NCBI GenBank assembly: GCA_005779525.1
Contig: SXIZ01000063.1
Span: 1 to 9,744 of the forward strand
Direction: 5' to 3'
Length of the DNA: 9,744 bases
Origin: Methylococcaceae bacterium
Lineage (GTDB): Bacteria > Pseudomonadota > Gammaproteobacteria > Methylococcales > Methylomonadaceae
Shown: positions 1 through 7,231 of the stretch, one piece after another
How positions within the stretch are numbered: position 1 is the stretch's first letter
Layout: each line of letters opens with the position of its first letter
The notes under the pieces: model-generated
Told to the model about the DNA's origin: nothing
Seen by the model: only the letters and a program-made list of their open reading frames with translations
Database searches by the model: none
Translations under genes and position numbers: made by a program

Positions 1-58
1 AAATACGCTAAGGGAACCAGCAACCACGCAACCATTTAATTTCCTCATTAATCAACAC

Positions 59-87
59 TTGTCTATACAGCATATTTCACTGATACT
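59..87 (+). promoter_or_regulatory. Candidate sigma70-type promoter for folB-folK
   Basis: TTGTCT (59-64) and GATACT (82-87) are separated by 17 bases and lie about 40 bases upstream of the folB start. The -35 box shares TTG plus partial similarity with the consensus, and the -10 box matches four of six positions. Nothing else in the first 125 bases looks like a gene. This is a visual match only. The promoter could equally lie in the AT-rich sequence nearby or to the left of the window. Confidence 0.25.
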
Positions 88-125
88 GATACATTTTAAG
101 CGAACGCGCACTACCGGAAAACCTT

Positions 126-488
126 ATGGATATAATTTTTTTAGGCGGACTCCAAATTGAAACCATTATTGGCATCTACGATTGGGAACGCACGACCAAA
201 CAAACTGTTATTTTGGATATAGAAATGGCTTTTGATATTCGTCAAGCGGCCGCCACTGACGACATTCAGCATACTTTAGACTACAAAAGCGTATCCAAAC
301 GCATTATCAGCTTTGTAGAAAACAGCCAGTATTTTCTGGTTGAAAAATTGATAGAAGAAATCGCCAGCCTTATTCGCACGGAGTTTAATGTGCCTTGGGT
401 TAAAATCACGCTCAATAAAAAAGGGGCAATACGCGGCGCCAGTGATGTCGGCATTATTATCGAACGGGGCAGTAAAGTATGCCAATAG
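126..488 (+). CDS. folB: Dihydroneopterin aldolase FolB
   Basis: FolB cleaves 7,8-dihydroneopterin to 6-hydroxymethyl-7,8-dihydropterin and glycolaldehyde in the cytoplasm, a step of tetrahydrofolate synthesis; family members also epimerise the substrate. The 120-residue length is normal and the protein resembles E. coli FolB along its whole length. The hallmark GIYDWE segment is at residues 16-21, with the pterin-binding Glu21. Tyr53 and Glu73 sit at the expected active-site positions, and the catalytic Lys98 is in the NKKGA segment. The C-terminal VGIIIERG strand completes the tunnelling fold. The ATG is preceded by a GGAAAA purine stretch at modest spacing. The last 10 bases overlap folK, so the two genes are probably translationally coupled. 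Nothing in the gene looks damaged. Confidence 0.96.
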   Translation: MDIIFLGGLQIETIIGIYDWERTTKQTVILDIEMAFDIRQAAATDDIQHTLDYKSVSKRIISFVENSQYFLVEKLIEEIASLIRTEFNVPWVKITLNKKGAIRGASDVGIIIERGSKVCQ

Positions 489-979
489 GGTATATTAGCG
501 TCGGTAGCAATATTGATAGAGATCATAATGTGCGCTCCAGCTTATCTGCTTTGAAGCAACACTTTGGCGAGCTGGTGCTTTCCAGTATTTATGAAACCGC
601 GCCCGTCGGCTTTACTGGCGATCCGTTTTATAATCTGATTGTGGGTTTTTCTGCAGAGTGCCCGGCAAAAACCGTGGCCAAAGCGCTGAGACAAATAGAA
701 TTGGATCACGGCCGCTCGCGCGATAGTCAGAAATTTTCCGCACGCACCCTGGATTTAGATTTAGTCCTCTATGGTGACTTTATTATCAATGATGGTCGCC
801 TGCAAATCCCTCGGGATGAGATTGTTAAATATGCCTTTGTACTTGAACCCTTAGCAGAAATCGCCCCTGATTTACAACATCCCATCAGTCATGCGACTTA
901 CGCTGCGCTGTGGGCCGCGTTTGATAAACAAAATTTGCAGCAAGTCCGCGTGCAGCCAGACTGGCTGCAGAGTGTGTAA
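479..979 (+). CDS. folK: 6-hydroxymethyl-7,8-dihydropterin pyrophosphokinase (HPPK)
   Basis: FolK transfers pyrophosphate from ATP to the product of FolB, giving the substrate of dihydropteroate synthase. The 166-residue protein starts with the family's GSN element (residues 9-11). It carries ETAPVG at 39-44 and the pterin-pocket region DPFYN at 48-52. The signature RTLDLDLVLYGD lies at 89-100, with Asp92 and Asp94 as the Mg-ATP ligands and Arg79 and Arg89 at the usual phosphate-handling sites. The ATG lies inside the folB end (10-base overlap), which explains why there is little room for a separate ribosome binding site. The gene encodes the step directly after its neighbour. It is followed by hairpins and a convergent gene, so the operon ends here. 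Length and motifs are normal. Confidence 0.96.
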   Translation: MPIGYISVGSNIDRDHNVRSSLSALKQHFGELVLSSIYETAPVGFTGDPFYNLIVGFSAECPAKTVAKALRQIELDHGRSRDSQKFSARTLDLDLVLYGDFIINDGRLQIPRDEIVKYAFVLEPLAEIAPDLQHPISHATYAALWAAFDKQNLQQVRVQPDWLQSV

Positions 980-1005
980 CGGTAAAATTCCTGCTTGAGT
1001 CATCC

Positions 1006-1027
1006 TGCAAGCAAAAAAGCTCTTGCA
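1006..1027 (+). terminator. Small hairpin just after folK
   Basis: TGCAAGC (1006-1012) pairs with GC...CTTGCA (1019-1027) around an A6 loop, with one or two bulged bases. It starts 27 bases after the folK stop. There is no U-run after it, so it is a weak terminator or an mRNA 3'-end stabiliser at best. Confidence 0.3.
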
Positions 1028-1032
1028 ACTAT

Positions 1033-1077
1033 AGCAATCCCTGCATGCTAGTCCAGACTAAGCATCAAGGGATTGCT
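1033..1077. terminator. Long hairpin between convergent folK and pteridine reductase
   Basis: AGCAATCCCT (1033-1042) and AGGGATTGCT (1068-1077) are perfect 10-base inverted repeats. Inside them ATGCT/AGCAT and AGTC/GACT also pair, separated by one unpaired A, so about 19 bp can form in a 45-base structure with a tiny loop. It lies exactly between two converging genes and ends 7 bases from the reductase stop. A bidirectional transcription barrier is the natural reading. Neither flank has a T-run, so it is not a textbook intrinsic terminator. Confidence 0.55.
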
Positions 1078-1084
1078 TGTCGCC

Positions 1085-1828
1085 TTACGTAAACAACGTG
1101 CGCCCACCGTCCACTTTTAAAATCTGTCCGGTCATATAGTCAGCTTCAAAACACAAAAAACTCAGCGCTCGGGTAATATCTTGCACATCGCCCACCCGTT
1201 GCAAAGCAATTCGCTGCAAAATTTGCTGCTGCGCGTCGCTATCTGTGTCCTGCTCCGGCCATAAAATGGCGCCAGGTGCGATACCATTCACACGCACTGC
1301 AGGGGCTAATTCCTTGGCCAACACTCGGGTCATCGCCTCCAAGCCTGCTTTCGCAATACTATAAACGGGATACCCTGGCAGCCCTTTCTCTGCATGAATA
1401 TCCACCATATGCACTATGCACCCGCGTCGTGCCGTTAAACTGGGCACTAACGCCTGTGTTAAAAAAAATGGTGCTTTAAGATTGCTGCCCATTAACTGCT
1501 CCCAACTTTGCTCGGAAGCTTGAGCGATGCTTTCAGGGTAAAAGGCTGAGGCATTATGCACCAAGATATCAATCCCCCCCCAGATCTGCTCGGCGGCTAA
1601 GGCTAATTGTTGCACCGCAGCAACCTCCAATAAATCTGCTGGCAACACCACCGCTGAAGTAGGTCTCAAAGCATTGAGCTCTGCTACTAACTGCTTTGCC
1701 TCCACTAGCGACTGATTACAATGCACCACGATATTACACCCGCGCGCATGCAAAGCGCGTGCGCTAGCCGCTCCCAAGCGCTTGCCAGCCCCGGTAATTA
1801 AAACATTTTTTTGCGTATTATTTGGCAT
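1085..1828 (-). CDS. Pteridine reductase, SDR family (FolM/PTR1-like)
   Basis: This is an NADPH-dependent short-chain dehydrogenase/reductase of 247 residues, predicted to reduce pterins such as dihydropterin or dihydrofolate. The N-terminal Rossmann motif is TGAGKRLG (12-19); the Arg17 after the glycine turn is the feature that separates pteridine reductases from FabG-like enzymes and favours NADPH. HNASAFYP (91-98) corresponds to the NNAG region with the pterin-reductase Phe. The catalytic set is Asp143, Tyr156 and Lys160 (DIHA...YSIAK); Asp replaces the usual SDR Ser, as in PTR1. APGAILWPE and VDGG near the C terminus also fit. A GGAG sequence precedes the ATG by 4 bases. The gene converges on folB-folK, which supports a pterin role. 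FolM-type enzymes can back up dihydrofolate reductase, but the true substrate cannot be read from sequence. Confidence 0.88.
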   Translation of the reverse strand: MPNNTQKNVLITGAGKRLGAASARALHARGCNIVVHCNQSLVEAKQLVAELNALRPTSAVVLPADLLEVAAVQQLALAAEQIWGGIDILVHNASAFYPESIAQASEQSWEQLMGSNLKAPFFLTQALVPSLTARRGCIVHMVDIHAEKGLPGYPVYSIAKAGLEAMTRVLAKELAPAVRVNGIAPGAILWPEQDTDSDAQQQILQRIALQRVGDVQDITRALSFLCFEADYMTGQILKVDGGRTLFT

Positions 1829-2106
1829 GAGGCTCCATTCTGTTCAGTGATTGTGGGTTTAAAACTCGAGCCATGCGCCTGTTGAGATTAGCGCATATTG
1901 TTTGGAGCAGCTTATCGGGTTGACGAGTTATAGCAAGTCAGCGCCTCGAAAGGTGAGGGGATGAGTGCCGTCCACGGTTGGCAATTCAAGCCATAGTCTA
2001 CAGGGAGGATACAGGTATTTCAGTCCAACCCTGAGCAAATAATTTGAAAATGTTCTAAAGTAAAATAACATTTCCATCCATCTATTTTCGTTTTGTAAAC
2101 CTGCCC
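1829..2106. other. Non-coding gap with nested inverted repeats
   Basis: These 278 bases between murF and the reductase gene show no convincing gene. AACTCG (1863-1868) and CGAGTT (1924-1929) enclose ATGCGC (1873-1878) and GCGCAT (1891-1896), giving nested palindromes upstream of the reductase. Further on, the 1940-2040 stretch is of more coding-like composition. It holds small pairings such as GGTTGG/CCAACC and CAGGG/CCCTG, and could be a dispersed intergenic repeat or an old remnant. The reductase promoter should lie in the left part, but no clear -35/-10 pair was found. Confidence 0.4.
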
Positions 2107-2114
2107 TTACAAAA
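2091..2114 (-). terminator. AT-rich inverted repeat over the murF stop
   Basis: TTTTGTAA (2091-2098) and TTACAAAA (2107-2114) are perfect 8-base inverted repeats separated by 8 bases, and the right arm includes the murF stop codon. The stem is AT-rich and, read on the minus strand, is followed by A-rich rather than T-rich sequence. It is therefore at most a weak end signal for the operon. Confidence 0.3.
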
Positions 2115-3447
2115 GTTTGGCCACAATTTTTTCTAATCCCATGCATCTAGATCCCTTAAGCAAAACATTAATACCATCGCCGAGTTCTGGTTGTAAAGCG
2201 CTGATAAGTGCTTCAGGTTGATGGAAATGCATGCCACCTAAACCAAAACTTCTAGCAGCAAAATGGGCCATGTGGCCTATGCAAAATAACAAATCAACTC
2301 CGGCGGAACGTGCGATAAAGCCTGCCTGAGTATGCCAAGATTCAGCCTCATCTCCGAGTTCTGCCATATCGCCTAAGACCAAGATTTTTTTACCTGCCAT
2401 TGCCGACAGGGTTTCTAATGCAGCTATCAGTGATGATGGGTTGGCATTGTAGGTGTCGTCAATTATGCGTGCGCCACTTTTTGATAAGTGAGATTGCAAC
2501 CTGCCATTGATGGGATTAACTGCCGCCAAACCCGCAGCGATGGTTTCCGGGCGCACGCCCATCATCAGACATGTGGATGCTGCTGCTAAAGCATTTAGGG
2601 CATTATGCTTTCCAATAAGATTTAACTGGCAGTGAATTTGCCCCCAAGGCGAAGCAATTGTAAGTTCCCCGCCATGGATTTGCGGATGCCAATGACCCTG
2701 GACATCCGCTCCTGAATTAAAGCCAAATTTTAAATACGGACGTTTACCTAGCTGACTAAGCCAAATAGATAGGCATGGATCATCAGCATTAATGATGGCA
2801 GTACCCTTGCTATTCATGGTTGCAAAGATTTCGCCGTTAGCGCTGGCTGCGCCTGCTATCCCACCGAATCCTGCAATATGGTCTAATCCGGCATTCGTGA
2901 TGACTACAATATCAGGTTTTACTATCTGGCCGAGGTGGGTAATTTCGCCAGGTGCATTGGCTCCCATTTCTATGATGGCGACCTGATGACTCGAATTCAG
3001 CCGCAGCAAATTTAACGCAGTCCCCAGGGCATTATTTTGATTTCCTAGCGTAGCCAATACGCTATCCCCAAAGTGACAGTGCATAATTGTGGCGATGATT
3101 TCTTTGACTGTGGTTTTGCCATTGCTCCCGAGTACTCCGATAACGGGAAGTGGGTAAAATCGACGCCAAATTGCGGCCAATTTGCCCATACTTTGGATGA
3201 CGTCCTTGACAATCAGTAAGGGTAACGAGGTGCTCACAACTTGGCTGACAAGTGCGCCGCAAGCCCCCCTAGCTTTGGCGTCCTCAAGATAAGCATGTCC
3301 ATCAAAATGCTGACCTTGAATGGCTACAAAGAGTGAACCGGGGGTTACCAGACGGGAGTCAATGGCGATGCCGTTAAATTTTGTGTCCTGGCCTATTAAT
3401 CTAGCCTCAGTCCATTGCGCAGCTTCTGATAATTGAGCTTGGATCAT
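2107..3447 (-). CDS. murF: UDP-MurNAc-tripeptide--D-Ala-D-Ala ligase MurF, with an active-site substitution
   Basis: MurF joins D-Ala-D-Ala to UDP-MurNAc-tripeptide with ATP, the last cytoplasmic step in building the peptidoglycan precursor. The 446-residue protein has the three Mur ligase domains. The N-terminal UDP-binding domain spans about 1-100. The central ATPase domain has GSNGKTT (107-113), EMGAN (160-164) and His190. The C-terminal domain has DDTYNANPS (330-338), LGDMAELG and a final LLKGSR motif. KHNALNAL (280-287) is the usual His-Asn element. One key site is unusual: in AKGEIF, the segment holding the carbamylated Lys of MurF (about Lys202 in E. coli), this protein has ANGEIF with Asn204 (codon AAC at 2838-2836). 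AGGAG lies 9 bases before the ATG. The gene follows cysD by 20 bases and is not in a dcw cluster, so it may be a relocated or second murF. The family assignment is firm; full activity is less certain. Confidence 0.92.
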   Translation of the reverse strand: MIQAQLSEAAQWTEARLIGQDTKFNGIAIDSRLVTPGSLFVAIQGQHFDGHAYLEDAKARGACGALVSQVVSTSLPLLIVKDVIQSMGKLAAIWRRFYPLPVIGVLGSNGKTTVKEIIATIMHCHFGDSVLATLGNQNNALGTALNLLRLNSSHQVAIIEMGANAPGEITHLGQIVKPDIVVITNAGLDHIAGFGGIAGAASANGEIFATMNSKGTAIINADDPCLSIWLSQLGKRPYLKFGFNSGADVQGHWHPQIHGGELTIASPWGQIHCQLNLIGKHNALNALAAASTCLMMGVRPETIAAGLAAVNPINGRLQSHLSKSGARIIDDTYNANPSSLIAALETLSAMAGKKILVLGDMAELGDEAESWHTQAGFIARSAGVDLLFCIGHMAHFAARSFGLGGMHFHQPEALISALQPELGDGINVLLKGSRCMGLEKIVAKLL

Positions 3448-3456
3448 CGTTGCTTA

Positions 3457-3461
3457 CTCCT
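3457..3461 (-). promoter_or_regulatory. Shine-Dalgarno site for murF
   Basis: AGGAG on the minus strand is 9 bases from the murF ATG and within the 20-base cysD-murF gap. It fixes the murF start and shows that murF has its own strong ribosome binding site despite being last in the run. Confidence 0.7.
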
Positions 3462-3467
3462 GGCGCG

Positions 3468-4385
3468 CTAAAAATAACCTTCGCGTTTCTTCTTTTCCAT
3501 CGAACCCGCCTGATCTTGATCCAGCAGGCGTCCTTGTCTTTCGCTTTGTCGCGTGACTAACATTTCAGCAATGATGTCTTGGACACTGCTGGCATTACTT
3601 TCAATCGCGCCCGTTTGCGGGTAGCATCCCAGAGTACGGAAGCGAATTTGCCGTTTTTTCAAACTATTAAGCTCGTTTCGAGTTAAATACGGCAACATCC
3701 TCTTGTCATCCAAGGCTAAAATTTGGCCACTACTATCGTCTATCCAGCTAAGGCGCTGCGCTGAAAAATACAATGGCACCAGATCAATTTTTTCGAGCAT
3801 GATGTATTGCCAGACATCGAGTTCAGTCCAATTGGACAGTGGAAACACCCTGACTGACTCACCTCGGTCAATTTCGGCATTATAAATTTGCCACAATTCA
3901 GGGCGTTGTTGTTTGGGATTCCACTGATGATTGGCATCCCTTACAGAAAACACCCTTTCTTTGGCACGCGATTTTTCTTCATCTCGGCGCGCTCCTCCCA
4001 GGGCCGCATCAAAACCGTACTTAGTTACAGCCTGTTTCAATGCCACCGTTTTCATTAAGTCGTTATACTTGACCGAGCCTGATTCGATGGGGTGTATGCC
4101 CAATGCTAACGCTTCTTCATTGATATGAACTATTAAGTTAAGCCCTAATTTAGCAATCAGCTGGTCACGAAAACGTGCCATCTCAGAAAATTCCCAGGTC
4201 GTATCAATATGCAATAATGTAAAAGGGATATTACCGGGCCAAAATGCTTTTCTAGCCAAATGCAGCATGACGGTTGAATCTTTACCAATCGAGTAAAACA
4301 TGCAAGGCTTTTCAAAGCAGGCCGCGACTTCCCGGATAATGAAAATACTTTCTGCTTCTAATTGTTTTAAATGTGTCAATTTCAT
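3468..4385 (-). CDS. cysD: Sulfate adenylyltransferase subunit 2 (CysD)
   Basis: CysD is the catalytic ATP-sulfurylase subunit that makes adenosine 5'-phosphosulfate from sulfate and ATP. It normally works with the GTPase CysN, in assimilatory sulfate reduction. The 305-residue length matches the family (about 302 in E. coli). The PP-loop is SIGKDS at 32-37, the CysD variant of SGGKDS. The diagnostic GGARRDEEKSRAKER block lies at 130-144, and the VFPLSNWTELDVWQYI, FRTLGC and SERQGR...DQAGSMEKKKREGYF segments follow, all typical of CysD rather than CysH. The HIDTTWEF segment has Thr63 where E. coli has Gly. The gene begins 15 bases after the ppc stop, with a weak AAAGAG site. Unusually, cysN is not next to it; the following gene is murF. 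A cysN or cysNC must be elsewhere if this enzyme is to work normally. Confidence 0.95.
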   Translation of the reverse strand: MKLTHLKQLEAESIFIIREVAACFEKPCMFYSIGKDSTVMLHLARKAFWPGNIPFTLLHIDTTWEFSEMARFRDQLIAKLGLNLIVHINEEALALGIHPIESGSVKYNDLMKTVALKQAVTKYGFDAALGGARRDEEKSRAKERVFSVRDANHQWNPKQQRPELWQIYNAEIDRGESVRVFPLSNWTELDVWQYIMLEKIDLVPLYFSAQRLSWIDDSSGQILALDDKRMLPYLTRNELNSLKKRQIRFRTLGCYPQTGAIESNASSVQDIIAEMLVTRQSERQGRLLDQDQAGSMEKKKREGYF

Positions 4386-4400
4386 GCTGCTGCTCTTTCA

Positions 4401-7199
4401 TTAGCCAGTGTTACGCATACCTGCTGCAATCGCATTAATGCTACGCAATAAAGGTTTTAACCAGAGATTATCTTCGGTGTTTCCGCTATCCACGGCACGC
4501 ACTTGGCGCAATAAAAACACCTGTAGCATATTCAGTGGACCTAAATAGGCGTCACGCCGATGTAAAGAGGCGGCCAGCACAGGGTTTTCTTCCAGCAATT
4601 GTTTGGTATTGGCTATTTCCAAAATCCATTCCACACAGCGTTGATGTTCGCTGGCAATTAAGCCATATATTCGTTTCCCGGTTTCAGGATCAACACATAA
4701 ACTGGCATATTCTTTCGCAATCGCCATGTCGGATTTACTCAGGGCCATTTGCGCATTGCTGAGCAAGTTACGAAAAAACGGCCAATCGCGGTACATATTT
4801 TGTAGCGTTTTCAAGCGTTCTGGTTTACCAGCGCACCAGGTTGACAAGCTAAAACCTATGCCGTACCACGCCGGAAAGGTTTGTCGGGATTGCGCCCAAG
4901 CAAATACCCAGCCTATAGCCCGTACAGAATTTTTCGACCGATCCTGTTTTTTGCGGTGTGAAGGCCTGGAGCCAATATTTAACTGACCAATTTCACCGAC
5001 GGGTGTGGCTTCGTAGAAGTAATCTAAAAATCCTGGGGTACGTTCAGTCAGTTGGCGATAACTTTGTTCACCAATGTGGGCCAATTCGTCCATGATCGAT
5101 AAATATTCAGGTTCATCTGCTTTTACGGGTTGCACCAAGCTGAGGCTAGCCTTCATCAGGCCAGTAATGCCCATGGTCAATTCGTAAATGGCGGTTTCCA
5201 TATTGTTATAGCGGTAAAATAAGACTTCGCCTTGTTCGGTAAATTTGATTTGCCCACCTACCGTCGCAGGTGGTTGCGCTAAAATCGCTTCATGTGTCGG
5301 GCCGCCGCCACGTCCAACGGTACCGCCTCGCCCATGAAACAACAGGCATTTAATACCGCGTGCTTCCGCGAGGGCAATGATTTTACGCTGCGCTTGAGAT
5401 AAGCCCCAAGCGGACGCTAAAATTCCACCGTCTTTACACGAATCAGAATAACCCAGCATGATTTCTTGGCGATCTCCTGAAACCCGTAATAATTCACGAT
5501 ACGTTGAGTTATCAAAGAGTCGTGTCAAGACGGCTTCAATTCGGTTTAAATCGTCTATGGTTTCGAATAACGGACTGACGCCAATATGACAAAACCACTG
5601 CCCGCCCAGACGCCCCGCCAAACCACTTTGTGCGGCTAATAGCATCACCTCTAGAATATGACTCGCTGCATGGGTCATGGATATGACGTATTTACCAAAA
5701 CAACTGGGACCAATTTCACGCTGCATGGTGGCGATCACCTCAAAACCACTGAGCGTTTCTCGGGTAGCCGTCGAGAGTGCAGCACGGTTATACACTAAGC
5801 CCCCGTGAGTAAGAATCGCTTCACTCAGTAAGGCTAAGCGTTGGTTTTCATCTAAGTCGAGATAATTTAAGCCCAAAGCCGCCTGCAATATATCGGCGAC
5901 CGCTTCAGTGTGGCGAGTGGATTCTTGTCTGACATCCAATTGCATCAAATGAAAGCCAAAGGTCTCGGTGAGCCGAATCAAATCGTGTAGTTCCAAGTTT
6001 GCAATATTGGCATCTCCATGACTACGCAGTGCACTATCAATGAGGCGTAAGTCGGCTAAAAACTCTGTTACATCGACATAACCGAAGCCATCGTGTAACG
6101 CCGTTTCGCCCCGTAAATGCTTCTGTACCTTGAGCAAGCTATGCTCAATACGGAATTTCATCATCGCTAGTTTATGGCGGTAAGGCTCTTGCAGGTAGGG
6201 CTTTTCCAATTCAAAAATCGCGCTCCCCAGTTTGCTTCGATCTGCGGCCAAACTGGTAATAAATTCCTCTGGTAATTCGCAGAAGCCATAGGAATGCGAA
6301 TATTGGTCGCGCAATTCTGCCAGTCTTCTGAGGTATTCTTGCAACACGGTTTGGGTCTGTAGACGTAAAGCCAAAACAGTGGTTTCCGGGGTTACATTAG
6401 GATTACCATCACGGTCGCCTCCGATCCAACTACCAAATTGCAGAAAATTGGGGATGCGCAGCTTGGCAGCAACCTCATCACCATAGACATCGGCAAGTGA
6501 ACGTTCAAAATTACGATACACGCGTGCGGTGGCTTGAAATAATGACAATGGAAAATAAAACAAGCCTGCATCAATCTCATCTGCGACGGTCATTTTTCGA
6601 CCACGTACTTCGTCGGTTTTCCACAACATTTGAATTTGTGCTTGCAGGCGTTCAAGACCTTCTTTACGCCAATAGCCTTTCAAGCGTTTGTCAGCCAGGG
6701 ATTCGTGGGTAATAAATATATTACGTAAGGTATTTTTTACCGTGCGGCGCTTGGCTTCGGTCGGGTGTGCGGTCATCACTGGCAAATATAACAATTCATC
6801 CAGCAGTACTTGCAGTTTGTCAGGCGTCACCCCAGAGTCTTTAAGAATTAACAGCGTATCGTGGAAGGAATTGGGCCAATAATGTCCACCTTGCTCGGCT
6901 TGTTTGCGCCGTAAGTCTAAGTAATACGATTCCTCAGCAATATTGAGTAAGCTGAAATAATGGTTGAACACGCGCACTACACCGCTAATCCCATCAATAT
7001 CAAGCTTTTCGATAGTGTTGCGTAATTGGTTCAGCTTGCTGGCATTAGCATCACTTGTCCAACTGGCAAAGCGGTTTTCTAATCGCTCAACGTTGGCACT
7101 AATTTCAGGGTGAGTTTGATCATGCAAAACTCGTGTTAATACTGAACCCAAAAGTCGGTTTGCGCGGCTTAAGTCGTTGTCGTTATATGAAGTTGACAT
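4401..7199 (-). CDS. ppc: Phosphoenolpyruvate carboxylase
   Basis: The enzyme carboxylates PEP with bicarbonate to oxaloacetate, refilling the TCA cycle. It has 932 residues (E. coli 883). The catalytic His145 is in TAHPTE (143-148). GGDRDGNP lies around residue 260, LDVRQES follows, GYSDSCKDGG contains Lys589, and FHGRGGTVGRGGGP (621-634) contains His622, Arg624 and Arg630. The C terminus ends in the invariant RNTG. The E. coli aspartate-inhibitor ligands Arg587, Lys773, Arg832 and Asn881 appear to correspond to Arg630, Lys822, Arg882 and Asn930, so aspartate feedback inhibition is plausible. GSRPSHRK near 743 replaces the E. coli GSRPAKRR loop. The gene follows the carbonic anhydrase gene by 32 bases and precedes cysD by 15, so it is probably transcribed from the promoter upstream of the anhydrase. 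No frameshift is visible. Confidence 0.97.
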   Translation of the reverse strand: MSTSYNDNDLSRANRLLGSVLTRVLHDQTHPEISANVERLENRFASWTSDANASKLNQLRNTIEKLDIDGISGVVRVFNHYFSLLNIAEESYYLDLRRKQAEQGGHYWPNSFHDTLLILKDSGVTPDKLQVLLDELLYLPVMTAHPTEAKRRTVKNTLRNIFITHESLADKRLKGYWRKEGLERLQAQIQMLWKTDEVRGRKMTVADEIDAGLFYFPLSLFQATARVYRNFERSLADVYGDEVAAKLRIPNFLQFGSWIGGDRDGNPNVTPETTVLALRLQTQTVLQEYLRRLAELRDQYSHSYGFCELPEEFITSLAADRSKLGSAIFELEKPYLQEPYRHKLAMMKFRIEHSLLKVQKHLRGETALHDGFGYVDVTEFLADLRLIDSALRSHGDANIANLELHDLIRLTETFGFHLMQLDVRQESTRHTEAVADILQAALGLNYLDLDENQRLALLSEAILTHGGLVYNRAALSTATRETLSGFEVIATMQREIGPSCFGKYVISMTHAASHILEVMLLAAQSGLAGRLGGQWFCHIGVSPLFETIDDLNRIEAVLTRLFDNSTYRELLRVSGDRQEIMLGYSDSCKDGGILASAWGLSQAQRKIIALAEARGIKCLLFHGRGGTVGRGGGPTHEAILAQPPATVGGQIKFTEQGEVLFYRYNNMETAIYELTMGITGLMKASLSLVQPVKADEPEYLSIMDELAHIGEQSYRQLTERTPGFLDYFYEATPVGEIGQLNIGSRPSHRKKQDRSKNSVRAIGWVFAWAQSRQTFPAWYGIGFSLSTWCAGKPERLKTLQNMYRDWPFFRNLLSNAQMALSKSDMAIAKEYASLCVDPETGKRIYGLIASEHQRCVEWILEIANTKQLLEENPVLAASLHRRDAYLGPLNMLQVFLLRQVRAVDSGNTEDNLWLKPLLRSINAIAAGMRNTG

Positions 7200-7231
7200 G
7201 GCTAACTCTTTTAATGAATAGAGGCGGTAAA

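Noticed and set aside
1961..1996. 11-codon plus-strand ORF preceded by GGTGAGGGG
   Set aside because: The purine run is too close to the ATG and the peptide is too short to support on this evidence; it does not resemble PqqA or a known leader peptide.
1928..2146. 72-codon minus-strand reading frame overlapping the murF end
   Set aside because: It overlaps the conserved C terminus of murF out of frame, has no recognisable motif and no convincing ribosome site.
3774..3780. Second copy of GGCACCA inside cysD, considered as an attachment-site duplicate of the tRNA end
   Set aside because: Seven bases are expected by chance in a window this long, and the match lies in a conserved gene with no flanking extension.
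3468..4385. Assignment as CysH (PAPS reductase) instead of CysD
   Set aside because: The GGARRDEEKSRAKER block, the SERQGR/DQAGSM C terminus and the length fit CysD, and the CysH C-terminal ECGLH motif is absent.
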